Source of the DNA: Daphnia carinata
Lineage: Eukaryota > Arthropoda > Branchiopoda > Diplostraca > Daphniidae
Length of the DNA: 64,000 nucleotides
Direction of reading: 5' to 3'
NCBI RefSeq assembly: GCF_022539665.2
Contig: NC_081335.1
Span: 3,906,001-3,970,000 of the forward strand
The notes under the pieces are model-generated. The model saw only the letters and a list, made by a program, of their open reading frames with translations, did no database searches and was not told where the DNA came from. Position numbers and translations under genes: made by a program. Shown here piece by piece: positions 41,305-51,707 of the stretch (the first letter of the stretch is position 1; the number at the start of each line of letters is the position of its first letter).

Positions 41305-43968
41305 ATGCTGGAATCGAAGCTTGCCCGGAAGATGAGATTGCCGTACGGAATAAAAAAACTGGTCGTTTTCTTCATCGTTTTAGCTGGATGTGTTGGCTCG
41401 ATAACGTGCACGGCCGTCGAGCAGGGCAATGCTTGCCTTAAACCGTGCGTCTGTAAATGGAAAGGCGGGAAAGAAAGTGTTACTTGCCACCAGGCCGGCT
41501 GGACTGAAGTACCATCCAGCGGATTAGAAAGCACTATTCAGGTTTTTAAAGAGAAAAAGAAAATTGGAAAATTTTTCTTTTTTGGAATGGTTTGTTTATT
41601 GTGTTGGCGGGGCAGGTACTGGACTTGAGTGGCAATCCGCTTTCGCAGCTGGTGGCCAACGAATTCCGGCGGCTGGGGCTGACTCATTTGCAACGCGTTA
41701 TTTTGCAACGTTGCGCTCTTCGGCATATTGATGGGACGGCTTTTGCCGGGCTGACCAATTTGATCGAGTTGGACCTCAGCCACAACGTGTTGTCTTCGAT
41801 ACCCACTCAAGCGTTTCAGCACTTTCCCGAACTGCGTGAGCTGAAACTCAATGGCAACCCGTTGATCCGATTGGCCGGCCACACGTTCGCTTCCGCTTCG
41901 AAATTGATCCGTCTAGAAGTTGCCAATTGCCAATTGAATCACATCGATCACAAAGCGTTTCATGTAAGCGTGTTCCTTTTTTTTTTTTTTTTTTTTTTTT
42001 TTTGGCTACTGGACTGATTTCGACACATTGGGCTAATTCGATGACATCCGTTCCCTTGTCCGTTAGGGTTTAGAGCTGCTGGAATGGCTTCGCTTGGATG
42101 GCAACTTAATTGAAGTGTTGCCTACGGCTACGCTGGGCCCATTGCGCACTCTGAGAGGCATCGATCTTCATCACAATCCGTGGAATTGCACCTGTCCACT
42201 GCGGCCATTACGATCGTGGCTGGCCGCCCGCAACATGCCATTCTCCGTCCCGCCACTCTGCCTCTTTCCAGCCCGTTTGCGGGGCCTATCCTGGAACCGA
42301 ATGCCGTTAGAGGAGCTGGCCTGCTCGCCTAAAATTCATCCGGTTGATTCATTGGTTCAAGTCGTGGCCGGACAGACTGCCAATCTCACCTGTCACGTCG
42401 TCAGCAATCCGGAAGCGTCCGTCTTGTGGTTCTTCGCTGATCGGCTCATCGTCAATTTGACGACGCCGGATGAGAGTCCGCCTGCTGTCAATCAGGTGTA
42501 CTATTTACGCGAGGCCAGCGATAGGATCGACAGGACGGACAAGACCAGCACTTTAATGCTGGCCTCTGCTCGCGAACAGGATTCAGGTTTCTACGTGTGT
42601 CAGGCCACCAACCGGGCGGACAAAGTCTCGGCCAACATCACGCTCTTAGTCAAATCGAACGGCATTGATTTGGCTGCCGGCCAGTTGAGTCGCGGACTCA
42701 TGGCCGGCCTCATCTTGGCCATTTTCGGTATGCTAATCCTCGTCCTTTTGATCTGCTGTCTGTGCTCTTTGAAACGTGCACGCATGCACGCCAGCTTACG
42801 TCACAGACGGCCATCGATGGTCATGGGAGTGCCGTCCATGAATGGCAATTCCGGAGGCATGTTCGACAAGCTGGATCAGACGGATCATTTCTTGCGCAGG
42901 CAATCAACAGCGTCCGACAATTACAAGAATCACAACGGATCGCTATACAAAGGAGAGGACAACGCGGAAAGCGTTGGATCGTCTCATCCGCACGAAGCCA
43001 AAGTGGAGACTCGGTTCCCGGACAAGCAATGGCTGGTGAGTAACCAGCCGAGCAAACCTTCCCTGGACATCAAGCTGCCGACCAACGATGCGGAAGTAAT
43101 GACGGAGCCGATCGTCGACGGACACAGACAAATAGCCATGTACCAAAACAAAGTCAAGTTCAATGCGGAAGAGACTACGCCTCGTCCGATCCTGAAATCG
43201 GAGAAAGTGTCGTCTCCGAGCCCGACGCGCAACTATCCGGATTTGGTGGACCTTTTGCCTTCGGCCGATTATTCGGGATCTAGCGACGTGACTTCCAATC
43301 AGGACGAAATGGAACTGATCCAGCTGAAACGTGAGCGATCATCGCCGCCCATTTATCCGACCTCGCGCTACTTTCAACCAACACGTCAGCAGGAAAGTGC
43401 GTTTCCAGGACGGAGGGCCGTCGTTGCGGTGACGGGCAATCGTCGACGGCTGTCCGATTGGGAAGTGAACGAATTGGACGACGACCAGGAGCATTGTGCG
43501 AACGTGTTCTACCAAACGCAGCACGTTCCCGTCTCTTTGCGGAGGGACAGTTACGATTCGGAATTGGACGCGGGCCAAACTGAATTGATCCGCCGTCATC
43601 ATTCGGAAGAGTTTGACGAAGATTTTCACCGACGTTACGCCTATCACACGGGCCAACTCAATCGCTTCCTGTTCGAATATCGCGCCCTCCAGAAACGTCT
43701 TGCACAAATGCAGGACACTTGGGGCCGTTGCCTAGACGACGACATCGATAGATCCGTCCGCCACCATCATCGTCATCATCATCATTCGAATCATCAGCCC
43801 AACGCCCAACGGCCTTTGCGTCCCATCCTGAAAAATCGATTGACGTTGCCCCAACAGACGAGGAGATGGTCGTGCGACGAACAAGAGCCGGAAGATGGTC
43901 TCGAACCGGAATTGCAAGGCAGTAACTACGAAGTTTCATCGGCTGTTGAGGAGCTGTATTACAGCTGA
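41305..43968 (+). CDS. kek: Kekkon-like LRR-Ig transmembrane receptor
   Basis: Three coding exons (41305-41541, 41616-41963, 42067-43968) give 828 residues. A signal sequence (LVVFFIVLAGCVGSITC) is followed by an LRRNT with CLKPCVCKW, leucine-rich repeats (VLDLSGNPLSQL, NLIELDLSHNVLSSIP, ELRELKLNGNPLIRL, WLRLDGNLIEVLP) and an LRRCT (NPWNCTC...EELAC). One C2-type Ig domain runs from about residue 290 (ANLTCHVV) to 375 (DSGFYVCQATN), and a membrane helix lies near residues 405-430 (GLILAIFGMLILVLLICC). The cytoplasmic tail of about 390 residues is Ser/Arg/Asp-rich with a histidine cluster (about 43765-43785). Kekkon proteins modulate EGF-receptor or BMP signalling in insects. The ATG at 41332 is an alternative start. 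A short out-of-frame ATG at 41300 precedes it. Confidence 0.88.
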
Positions 43969-44657
43969 TAACATCCCATGCCTGCCTTGCTTACCATTCA
44001 TCATAAATGTACAGCATTGTAATTTTTTTGCCTTTTGAATTCCGACCGAGTTGGGCCAGCTCCTACAACATTTTCTCACGTCGAACGTGGTGTGTGCGAC
44101 AGAACAAAAGGACGACATGCAATGCAATTAGCTTCTTCTCGGTCCTTCTTTTTCATAATTAGCTCGTCCATTTTCCTCTCGTCAAATCATAGTGTTCCAC
44201 TCAAATTGATTACGAAGACGGCATCCCAGCTGTGTGGATTACATCTCCCAATTGGCATCAGCTTGTGATGAATTGCAGCCTTCCGCCGGATCATGGGGGA
44301 AATGACATTATGCTCGATTTGCTAGATGGCTTTATTGTATAGCGGTGGTGGATCTCATTTTTGAAAAAAAAAAAAACGTTTTTACTTAGCTGGGCTATTT
44401 TCACGAAAGACTTCGTAGGGTCGGGAATTCAATGTATTCTCATTTAGCATGTACATATGTATATAAATATCAAGTGCAATGTTCTCACACTCTTACGAGA
44501 GGCTTAAAGAATATGTATATTTATATATAATCTTCAAAGTTGATTTCAGTTGAAAACATCACGACTGCCATCTTTGAACAGAGGGAAATCCGATGTAAAG
44601 GCAGATAACAAAAAATCGGGACATACAAACTCCACATAGACGGGCGTGTAGGTTGAC
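43969..44657. other. 3' UTR/intergenic between convergent genes
   Basis: Holds the 3' UTR of the kekkon-like gene and the 3' end of the SH3 gene. An AT-rich segment at about 44450-44530 (atgtatataaatat) may contain polyadenylation signals. No further gene seen. Confidence 0.45.
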
Positions 44658-46651
44658 TCAGTGCTCCAGGCGGACAAAAGATTCGGGGAATTGACCTCGC
44701 CGACCGGACAAATCCTCTCCAAAAAGCCAGCCGTTGCCAACAGATTCAATCACTCGAACAATATCACCTTCCTGTCGTTCCAGCCAAACCATAACAGAAT
44801 TTTTGCTTCAATGTAATTTGTGACTATCTCTTTACCTTTAAACTCAAATCCTGATCGGTTTCAGCTGTAAAGGCGTACAAGGCCACTGCTCGATTTGAAT
44901 TGGACTTGCGCTCCAACGGCACGTCGATGCGAACAAAACTTGCTGGAAACATTCCTTCCGAAGAACCGATGGACCCTCTGTACCATTCATCGTTCACTTG
45001 AGATATCAAGACGATCCTGTCTCCTTCCTGTTTAGAAATGATGATACGTTAATTACGAAAAATCGGACGAATGGCATGCGGCGAAAGCGAAATCTTTTCG
45101 CCAGTACGTGTTTAAAGCAGACTAGTCTTTAAAGAGACACGGGTCAATGAAGCCCTTGGGATGTAAGACTAAACTCGTGCAACCAATGCCAGGCGACCGT
45201 GCATTCACGCAGAAAACCCCTGGCTCGAATTTCGCTAACTTTTGCGTACAGGAAGACGGATAAATTTCATTTAGACACCTAGGAAAGTTTGCAGCGCGTG
45301 TGTGTCCTGCCAAACACGAAGGATTTGTGATGCTCTTTTACCTTAAAGTTAAGATCCCCAGAGTGAGAACTCTGGTAATCAAAGAGAGCCACAGCCGATC
45401 CAAGATCGTGCGAGTCCAGTTCGAGGGAGCGTGGGGGCGACGAAGAGGAAAGAACGGCAGCAGCAGCAGCGTTGACAAGAGATGAATCCAGCAGAAAGGA
45501 AGGCGGAGCTGGTGGCGGAATGGAAGGCTCTGGGGGCGAGTAATCGTCCTCCGTGACGTCCAAATCGAGCAAATCGGCCAAGTACGGCGAAGACGATCGC
45601 GGATGGTTGACGGGCACAACTGGAATGGAGGTAATCTTTTCCAAGACTTGCAGATGGGTCGAAGATTTTATGGCCGGAGGTGGCGGTCTGGATCTATTCG
45701 GCCGTATTATTGTGGGCATGGTGAAGGGTTTCAGGTTCTCTGCACAATAACAAAAACAATGCCAACATTTTAAATGTCACGATACTCAAACTGAGAAATT
45801 TGAGGATGGGGGCGTTATTCGATATCGTGTTTACAATCTTATCCCGACGTCTACACCCATTTCGTTCACGGTGGTGCATGAGAACGCACTATGTGAGGCG
45901 TTTTGGATCGTTTACCATTTTTGGCGGGTGCGGCTGTAGTGACAGCTGTTTCACTCCATGCGTCGGGTTCACTCTCAAAACCACTTTCGCTTCGAGTCAT
46001 CGTGCTGAATGCGCCATGTGTCCCGCTGCTGTCTGACCCAAAGCTCTTGAGACTTAGACCATCGCTGGATGATCGGCCAGGAGTTGGTGACGTCGGCGGT
46101 GAATCCCAATTGATTAAGAGATCTGGTGCAGTCACCGATGAGGTCAAGAGAGCCTGATTTTGTTTCTTGGGCTGTGAAATCATTCCAGCGAAAATAACAG
46201 CACTCTGAACTGCCTTGAGCTGGGCACTGGCCTTGGGTGGAGGAGGCCTTGGTGGAGCAATTTTCTTCTTGGGTTCTGCAGATGGTCTTGGGGGTGCCCT
46301 AGTACTGGATCACAAATAAGTGTCAAGTTATTTGCAAGGTTATGGCCTTAGGATTGTAGGTCTTCAATAACAGCTTGAAGAAGTATGACATGTATAAAGA
46401 AAGAGGTGAGATACACATTTGGCTAATGCAGCCAAGTCCTTAGTTACACTACACATTACAAGCACAAATAAAAAATTTGAAGTTTTCTGCCTCCAGGCAA
46501 TGTGGAAACAAAGAAAATACCCAGAATACCTTGATGATGCTGGGGCTGCATGTTGCACATGGGATGTGTTGACTTTTGCAATGTTTAATGGTGGCGGGGG
46601 AGCAGGCCTTACAGGAGCCTTGACTGAATTGGAAATCAGATCAACCAATAT
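44658..46651 (-). CDS. SH3-domain adaptor, SH3D19-like (N-terminus unresolved)
   Basis: Two SH3 domains lie at the C-terminus. The first runs AVALFDYQSSHSGDLNFK (about 45345-45400), then EGDRIVLISQVNDEWYRG and MFPASFVRI. The second runs AVALYAFTAETDQDLSLK, then EGDIVRVIESVGNGWLFGED and FPESFVRLEH before the stop at 44658. Upstream is low-complexity, proline-rich sequence (RPAPPPPLNIAKV; RPPPPAIKS; PPEPSIPPPAPP) and a Ser-rich stretch with TAPDLLINWDSPPTSPTPG. The arrangement fits adaptors such as SH3D19/EVE-1 that link membrane proteases or endocytosis to actin. The first coding exon could not be joined in frame; a short exon near 46700 is likely but unconfirmed. Confidence 0.7.
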
Positions 46652-47638
46652 CTTAGAAAAACAACTTTGGAAGATAACACGATATTATTGCCTCACCATT
46701 CAACGATAGAGTTCTCTGCGCCATTGGTTAAAATAAATCCTATCTGTAAAAAAAAACAACCTAGCAGCCTGGCGGATAAAACTAACTGAAGCTAAAATAA
46801 AATATGATATGAAGAACCAAGAAGGTTACTATAAAATTTGGTAGGGAAAAAATAAAAAGAAAAAACAAAGAGAAAGAACTCGTATCGCTCCCACCGAACA
46901 CTGCAGACCAACTAAACAGCTGACAAGCCAGGCGTTACTACGATGGCCTATTTTTTTTTTTTTTTTTACTTCCGTTAGCATGTCGCCAGCGATGACCGTT
47001 AGAGAGAGCCAGTCTTAAAAGAGAGAAAATTCGGGAGAAATTTTTGTAACCACCACTGTATGGTGTGGTATATTCAGCCAACTTCGCATGTGAGTACAAT
47101 CTCGTATTTTAGAATGGCTTTCTTATTTTCACTTTTCTACCGTTGCTATCCCTCGTATCCACAGCAACAGCAAGTCAGCAACCCAATGCCGTTTAACAAA
47201 ATTCTCACAGGAAGATCTTGTTGGTAAAAGTATTGACCGTGGGGATTTTTCAGAGATTATATGTAGTCAAAGAAAATTAAACATAGTATAAAATAACCCT
47301 AGGGGGCGGGCCAAGCCAAACGTATGCTTTTTTAAAATCTTGATTTTTATCTTTTCGGGAGATTGGGTCAGCTGCCAATTTAAAGGCAATATTGCTAAAA
47401 TTCTGTTGCTGTCAGATGATTGTTTGAATATATCGGTACGTTGTCTATATCTCAGTGCCCTAAATATCATCATCATATATCGGTACGTTTATCACCTATA
47501 TATCAAAATAGATATCAATATAAGATTATGTTAAATTGGAAAAATTTCCTGCTTAATGTGAATTTTACATTCCTCCATCTTTTTAAAAAAAATTCAGATA
47601 CAAGATTTTGTTGCACGTTCATGAAAAAGAATTCAGAA
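46652..47638. other. Divergent interval between SH3 gene and MZT1
   Basis: Contains the probable 5' exon(s) of the SH3 gene (about 46690-46750), a poly-T run at about 46951-46968 and 5' sequence of MZT1. Two copies of atatcggtacgtt (about 47430 and 47479) lie 50 bp apart. No other gene recognised. Confidence 0.4.
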
Positions 47639-47911
47639 ATGGGATCTACGTCTCGAGCAAGCACTAGCAGCAATGCTGGAAGTGGGTCCAACCAAACTGT
47701 TGCTGCTCGAGAAGCTTTCCAGGTTCTTCTGGAGTTGTCAAAGCTCCTTAATACAGGATTGGATGCTGAAACATTGGCCATCTGTGTCAGACTTTGTGAA
47801 AATGGTGTTAAACCAGAAGCTCTTGCCCTCGTCATCAACCAAGCAAGACAAGGAGTGTCCAAAAGCAATTCATCGAGTAATGTTGCCACCAACTTTGATG
47901 CCAAGCGCTAG
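47639..47911 (+). CDS. MZT1: Mitotic-spindle organizing protein 1 (MOZART1)
   Basis: A single-exon frame with the complete MZT1 helical core: [52 protein letters not shown]1 binds the gamma-tubulin complex proteins and helps recruit gamma-TuRC to centrosomes and spindles. The ATG at 47639 ([14 protein letters not shown]) gives 90 residues, close to the usual family length; the upstream in-frame ATG at 47621 would add MKKNSE and cannot be excluded. Confidence 0.93.
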   Translation: MGSTSRASTSSNAGSGSNQTVAAREAFQVLLELSKLLNTGLDAETLAICVRLCENGVKPEALALVINQARQGVSKSNSSSNVATNFDAKR

Positions 47912-48165
47912 TTCTTACCTAGAGGCATTCTCTGTTAGTTAATGTGGCTTGTGCATGCCTAAGGTGAATATTAAGGTGTAAAGGTGATGATTTTGCTTAT
48001 TTTTCAATAAAAAATTTTGAAATAAGGCTTGTAATTAAAATGGATTAAAAATTTCCTTGTATTCAATGTTCCTTGTACTTGTTCATTATCTTATTTTTAA
48101 AGATAATAGTTAATAAAACTAAATGGAATGCTGAAGTAAAAATAGAACAGTTTTTTATTTTTATT

Positions 48166-48740
48166 TTAGTAATAATAGTCTGGAACTGGGGAGGTAACAA
48201 CCTTGATGAAATCTTCATATTTCACTGGTGCATTTGGCTTTATGTGTGCTTCACGAAAAATTTGCTCAACTAGAAAACATACATTTTAGAAACCATGTTC
48301 CACGCAATAGTAAAGGTAGAATATTATGATACCTTCTTTGGCTGTGAGCTTTTCTCCCCAGCCACTGAGAATATGGTGCAACTCTTTGTAGGAGATAACA
48401 CCTCTTCCATGTGTATCAGCAGCTTTAAATGCTGCCTGGATATCCCTGGATGACTTTTCTTTTACAGTATGAGTATGCATGATTTCTAGAAAATCAGCAA
48501 AGGATATTTTCCCATTTTTCATGTACTGCTTTAGTTCAGGTGGTGTGGGACTTGTCCTGAGGGATCTCATGATGACCATTAACGTTTGCAAGCTATCAAC
48601 ATAGTCATTTCTTGCATACAATGAAAAACAGTCTCTGAATTCTAAAATATGGTACAAAATATGTTAGCAAAAGACTAAAAGTAGGGACAATGTATGGTTT
48701 TACCTGCAATATCTTGTTCTTTAAAATGCCTGGCCTGCAT
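48166..48740 (-). CDS. CALML4: Calmodulin-like protein 4 (EF-hand family)
   Basis: Exon 1 (48705-48740) encodes MQARHFKEQDIA; the next gives EFRDCFSLYARNDYVDSLQT, SLRTSPTPPELKQYMKNG, ISFADFLEIMHTHTVKEK, AFKAADTHGRGVISYKELHH and GWGEKLTAKE; the last gives VEQIFREAHIKPNAPVKYED. Four EF-hand-like units are visible but several loops lack canonical calcium ligands, as is typical of CALML4, which is a myosin light chain of microvillar/ciliary myosin VIIb in vertebrates. It is convergent with MZT1 and divergent from dolichol kinase. Confidence 0.85.
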
Positions 48741-49240
48741 TTCATAGATTTAAAATCATAAGATAAATATTTCTTGGCTGTACTGTAATGAAAATTAATA
48801 AGTATTTACCATTTTTGGCGATTAACCAATACAAGAAGCAAAAATTCCAAGAACAAAGCTGGGAAATGAAAGTTTTAATGGGGTTTATTGCACTTTTGGA
48901 TAACGAATAACGGATTTCGCAAGCAGCCGATGCTGAGCTGTCAAAACACGATAACATGCATTTACGAGTTGCAGGTCTAGGTATAAAAGCCAAAACAATT
49001 TTTATAAATTTAACGAATAACAAAATTTATTTTTTATGAGAAATTTCCGTATTTAACTTAATATAATTAAAGATTTTTAATAACTTCATAATAAGTTACG
49101 AAATGTCAAAATACTAAATTTCCCAACAGATGGCTTTTACTCTTACACAAAAACAATCCAACGTGCACTCCATCGTGCGCCAGAAAGAAGACAAGATATT
49201 GGCAACACTACTGATCGCACAGTCGTCTTTTTAAACTATA
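48741..49240. promoter_or_regulatory. Divergent interval CALML4 / dolichol kinase
   Basis: 500 bp between the two start codons; it must include both promoters. AT-rich, with no further coding signal that I trust. Confidence 0.4.
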
Positions 49241-50879
49241 ATGGATTTATCCAGTAGAATGGAAAATCCAGCGAGTTATAAACTCAGTCAACACATAAGA
49301 TTAAGGTAAAGAACAACCAGTAGTTTTCTATTATCTTTCTAACTTTAATTATGTGCAGACCAGGAGCTAAAGCTGGATTATGGTGTGCTTTAATACTCCC
49401 ACTTTCCATGATCTTATCTTGTTTAAAATACCAGGAATTGGTATCTAGAAGCTATGTGTTAGCTACAGCTTCTGCAGCAATGTCATGCATCTACTTATTC
49501 ATGAACCTGTATGGTACTGTAAAGTCAATCATCACCCATGCAATTGTGATAGCCATGGCTATCTATGGCTGTTTGGTAGCAGGGCTTGATCTAATAACTG
49601 TGATTTATTGGACAAGTCTTCTAATAATCATCAATATACCAAGTTATACATTATTATGTAAACTCCTTGAGCGATTTCCGTGTAGCTTCTCAATTGGTGA
49701 AGCAATGCTTGTTGTTCAGGGTACAAGTGTTTTTGTTTTTGTTACAATATCAAATTGCCTGTTGAATAGCAGTAACCTCAGCACTGTGTTTTGTCAGGTA
49801 TATATTACATTATTAACAACTCATCTTCACTTAATATTATTCACAATGGTTTTATTTCACACAGATTGTTCTTTTCAGCGTTGGAATTTTTCTTCTGGGG
49901 ACTGATATGATTCCACAATTCCAACAACTCTTAACTTTCAGTATACTGTTTCTCACAGTGATTGGAACTTTGACATTACCTGTCCTATTTTTGGTCCTCA
50001 AGAAAAACCCTGTTGTTTGGTTTTTGTTAGATTTTGTTTTTCTAAAATCAACAAGGGTATCAAACAAATATGTTTTTGTGGAAATTTAAATAACTTATCT
50101 TACATTCATTTTGCAGGTGTATCTAATTATATATTGGTTTGCTTGCACTCTGTTGGCACTAATAATTGCATGGCGCTTCGGTAGTGGATCTTCGGTGAAG
50201 TTAACAGTCCTTCGCAAATATTTTCACGGTGTCATAATCGCCGTTTTTTTGCCTGGAATTTTCTATGATGTGCAACTACTCTTTGTGGCCTCCGTAATAA
50301 TTTTGGCTGCGTTTCTTCTTTTGGAAGCGTCTCGCCTTCACAATCTGGATTACGTGGCGGAACTTCTGAACAAGAATATGATTGGATTCCTGGATGAAAA
50401 GGACCAAGGAACCTTAATACTTACGCATATTTACTTACTGATTGGCTGTTCGTTGCCAATCTGGATATTTCCTCTCACATCGGCAACGGACGCAACAGAC
50501 TACCTACTTTTATGTTCTGGTATAATTTCACTTGGAATAGGAGATACAGCTGCGAGCATTGGCGGAACATTGTGGGGAAAAACTAAACTGCCTGGAAGCT
50601 CGAAAAGCATCGAAGGAACAATTTGCTCCATTATGGCAGAAGTTCTTTTCATACTTGCCTTGTTCTATTTCGGTAGGACCGACATCAAAATTTTTCGAAA
50701 TCAAATTTCTCATAGAATGTCTTATATTTTTATTAACAGGTATGTTTGGAGTATCTTCTCATTTACCGTGGTTCAGCTTTATCGTTTCTTCAATAGTCAC
50801 TTCGCTTGTCGAAGCTTGTACGTCTCAAGTTGATAACCTGGTTTTGCCATTGGTCATGTACATCGTTTTTATAATCTAG
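49241..50879 (+). CDS. DOLK: Dolichol kinase
   Basis: The protein begins MDLSSRMENPASYKLSQHIR at 49241 and is built of many hydrophobic helices (for example GLWCALILPLSMILSCL, VIAMAIYGCLVAGLDLI). The C-terminal catalytic region has LRKYFHGVIIAVFLPGIFYD, FLDEKDQGTLILTHIYLLIG and the CTP-binding block GIGDTAASIGGTLWGKTKLP followed by GSSKSIEGTICSI, ending SLVEACTSQVDNLVLPLVMY. It phosphorylates dolichol with CTP in the ER membrane, the last step in making dolichyl phosphate for N-glycosylation. Exons at 49241-49304, 49359-49797, 49864-50055, 50117-50671 and about 50741-50879 join in phase. Confidence 0.93.
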
Positions 50880-51707
50880 TATAATTTTTTACTTGTGGGG
50901 ACGTATATTTTCCTGAAATTGGGGAGCTTTGTTATTATTTTTCCGTACAGTTGTTTATTCTGCCATTCGTTTAGTGATAAATATGTCAATGTTAGGTGAT
51001 AATTTGTCAGTGTTAGCATATTCAGCAAGATTTTGACGTTCCCTAAATCCATCAATGGTTTGAGATTATGCATGAGACGTCTATGCTTTGATATTTGCCT
51101 TCCATGCCATACATGTGATAAGTTATCTGTTATAACCATATTGCCAGCGCGTAAGTTACTACTACGTTTCTGTCATGGCAGGAGCGAATTATTTTGGCCG
51201 GAGTAGGCAATTCCCAAAATCAAGAGCCTGGTATTGTTGATGGACCAAAGGCTAATGCTGCTCGTTTGCAAATCCGTGTTGAAATTGCAAACAGTTGCAT
51301 GGACTTTCATAAGACAAAAATCTAAGTTTGTATTTACATAGTGTTCAAATTTGGCTAAATCTAATTAATTTATTAAAAATTTGTGTGATTTACAATATGC
51401 AGGGTAAATTTTTCTTTTATTTCCATGTGCAAAATGTACCTAGCCTTTCGGTTTTTGCGCGGCAAAATGAACCTAGTCTTTTGGTTTTTGCGCGCCATAA
51501 TGAAAATGAGACCATTTCCGTTGTAAACGTCGCTAGATGTCTCGTCGGAAGATGTGTTGTGGGCACTTCTCACTTTGGCTCAGTCTTTGAACTTCAAGGC
51601 CGCATTTAAGGTATTACGCACCTGTTTTATTAAACTTAAATCTTTCCCGTTTACTACTTTTTTTGTATAAAATTAAGGTATTCTTGTTCTTGCATCTTCG
51701 TTCGCCA
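50880..51707. other. Interval between dolichol kinase and ALDH
   Basis: Apart from the NHL-like fragment, it contains an imperfect direct repeat at about 51440-51500 (ctagc/tctt ttcggtttttgcgcg(g/c)caaaatga) whose two copies are about 36 bp apart. The ALDH promoter should lie toward the right. Confidence 0.4.
51182..51325 (+). pseudogene. NHL-repeat-like coding fragment
   Basis: After an acceptor-like ggcag, 47 codons are open to a stop at 51323: RIILAGVGNSQNQEPGIVDG then PKANAARLQ, resembling a single NHL/6-bladed propeller repeat. It is preceded by 3' flank of dolichol kinase, and no neighbouring exon was recognised. It may be a gene fragment or an exon of an unrecognised small gene. Confidence 0.35.

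Noticed and set aside
43339-43939. Long antisense frames under the kekkon-like tail
   Set aside because: Shadows of a GC-rich coding exon, including an Asp/Met run that is the antisense of the histidine cluster.
45338-45619. Alternative-frame peptides in the SH3 gene
   Set aside because: The in-frame product with SH3 motifs explains the region.
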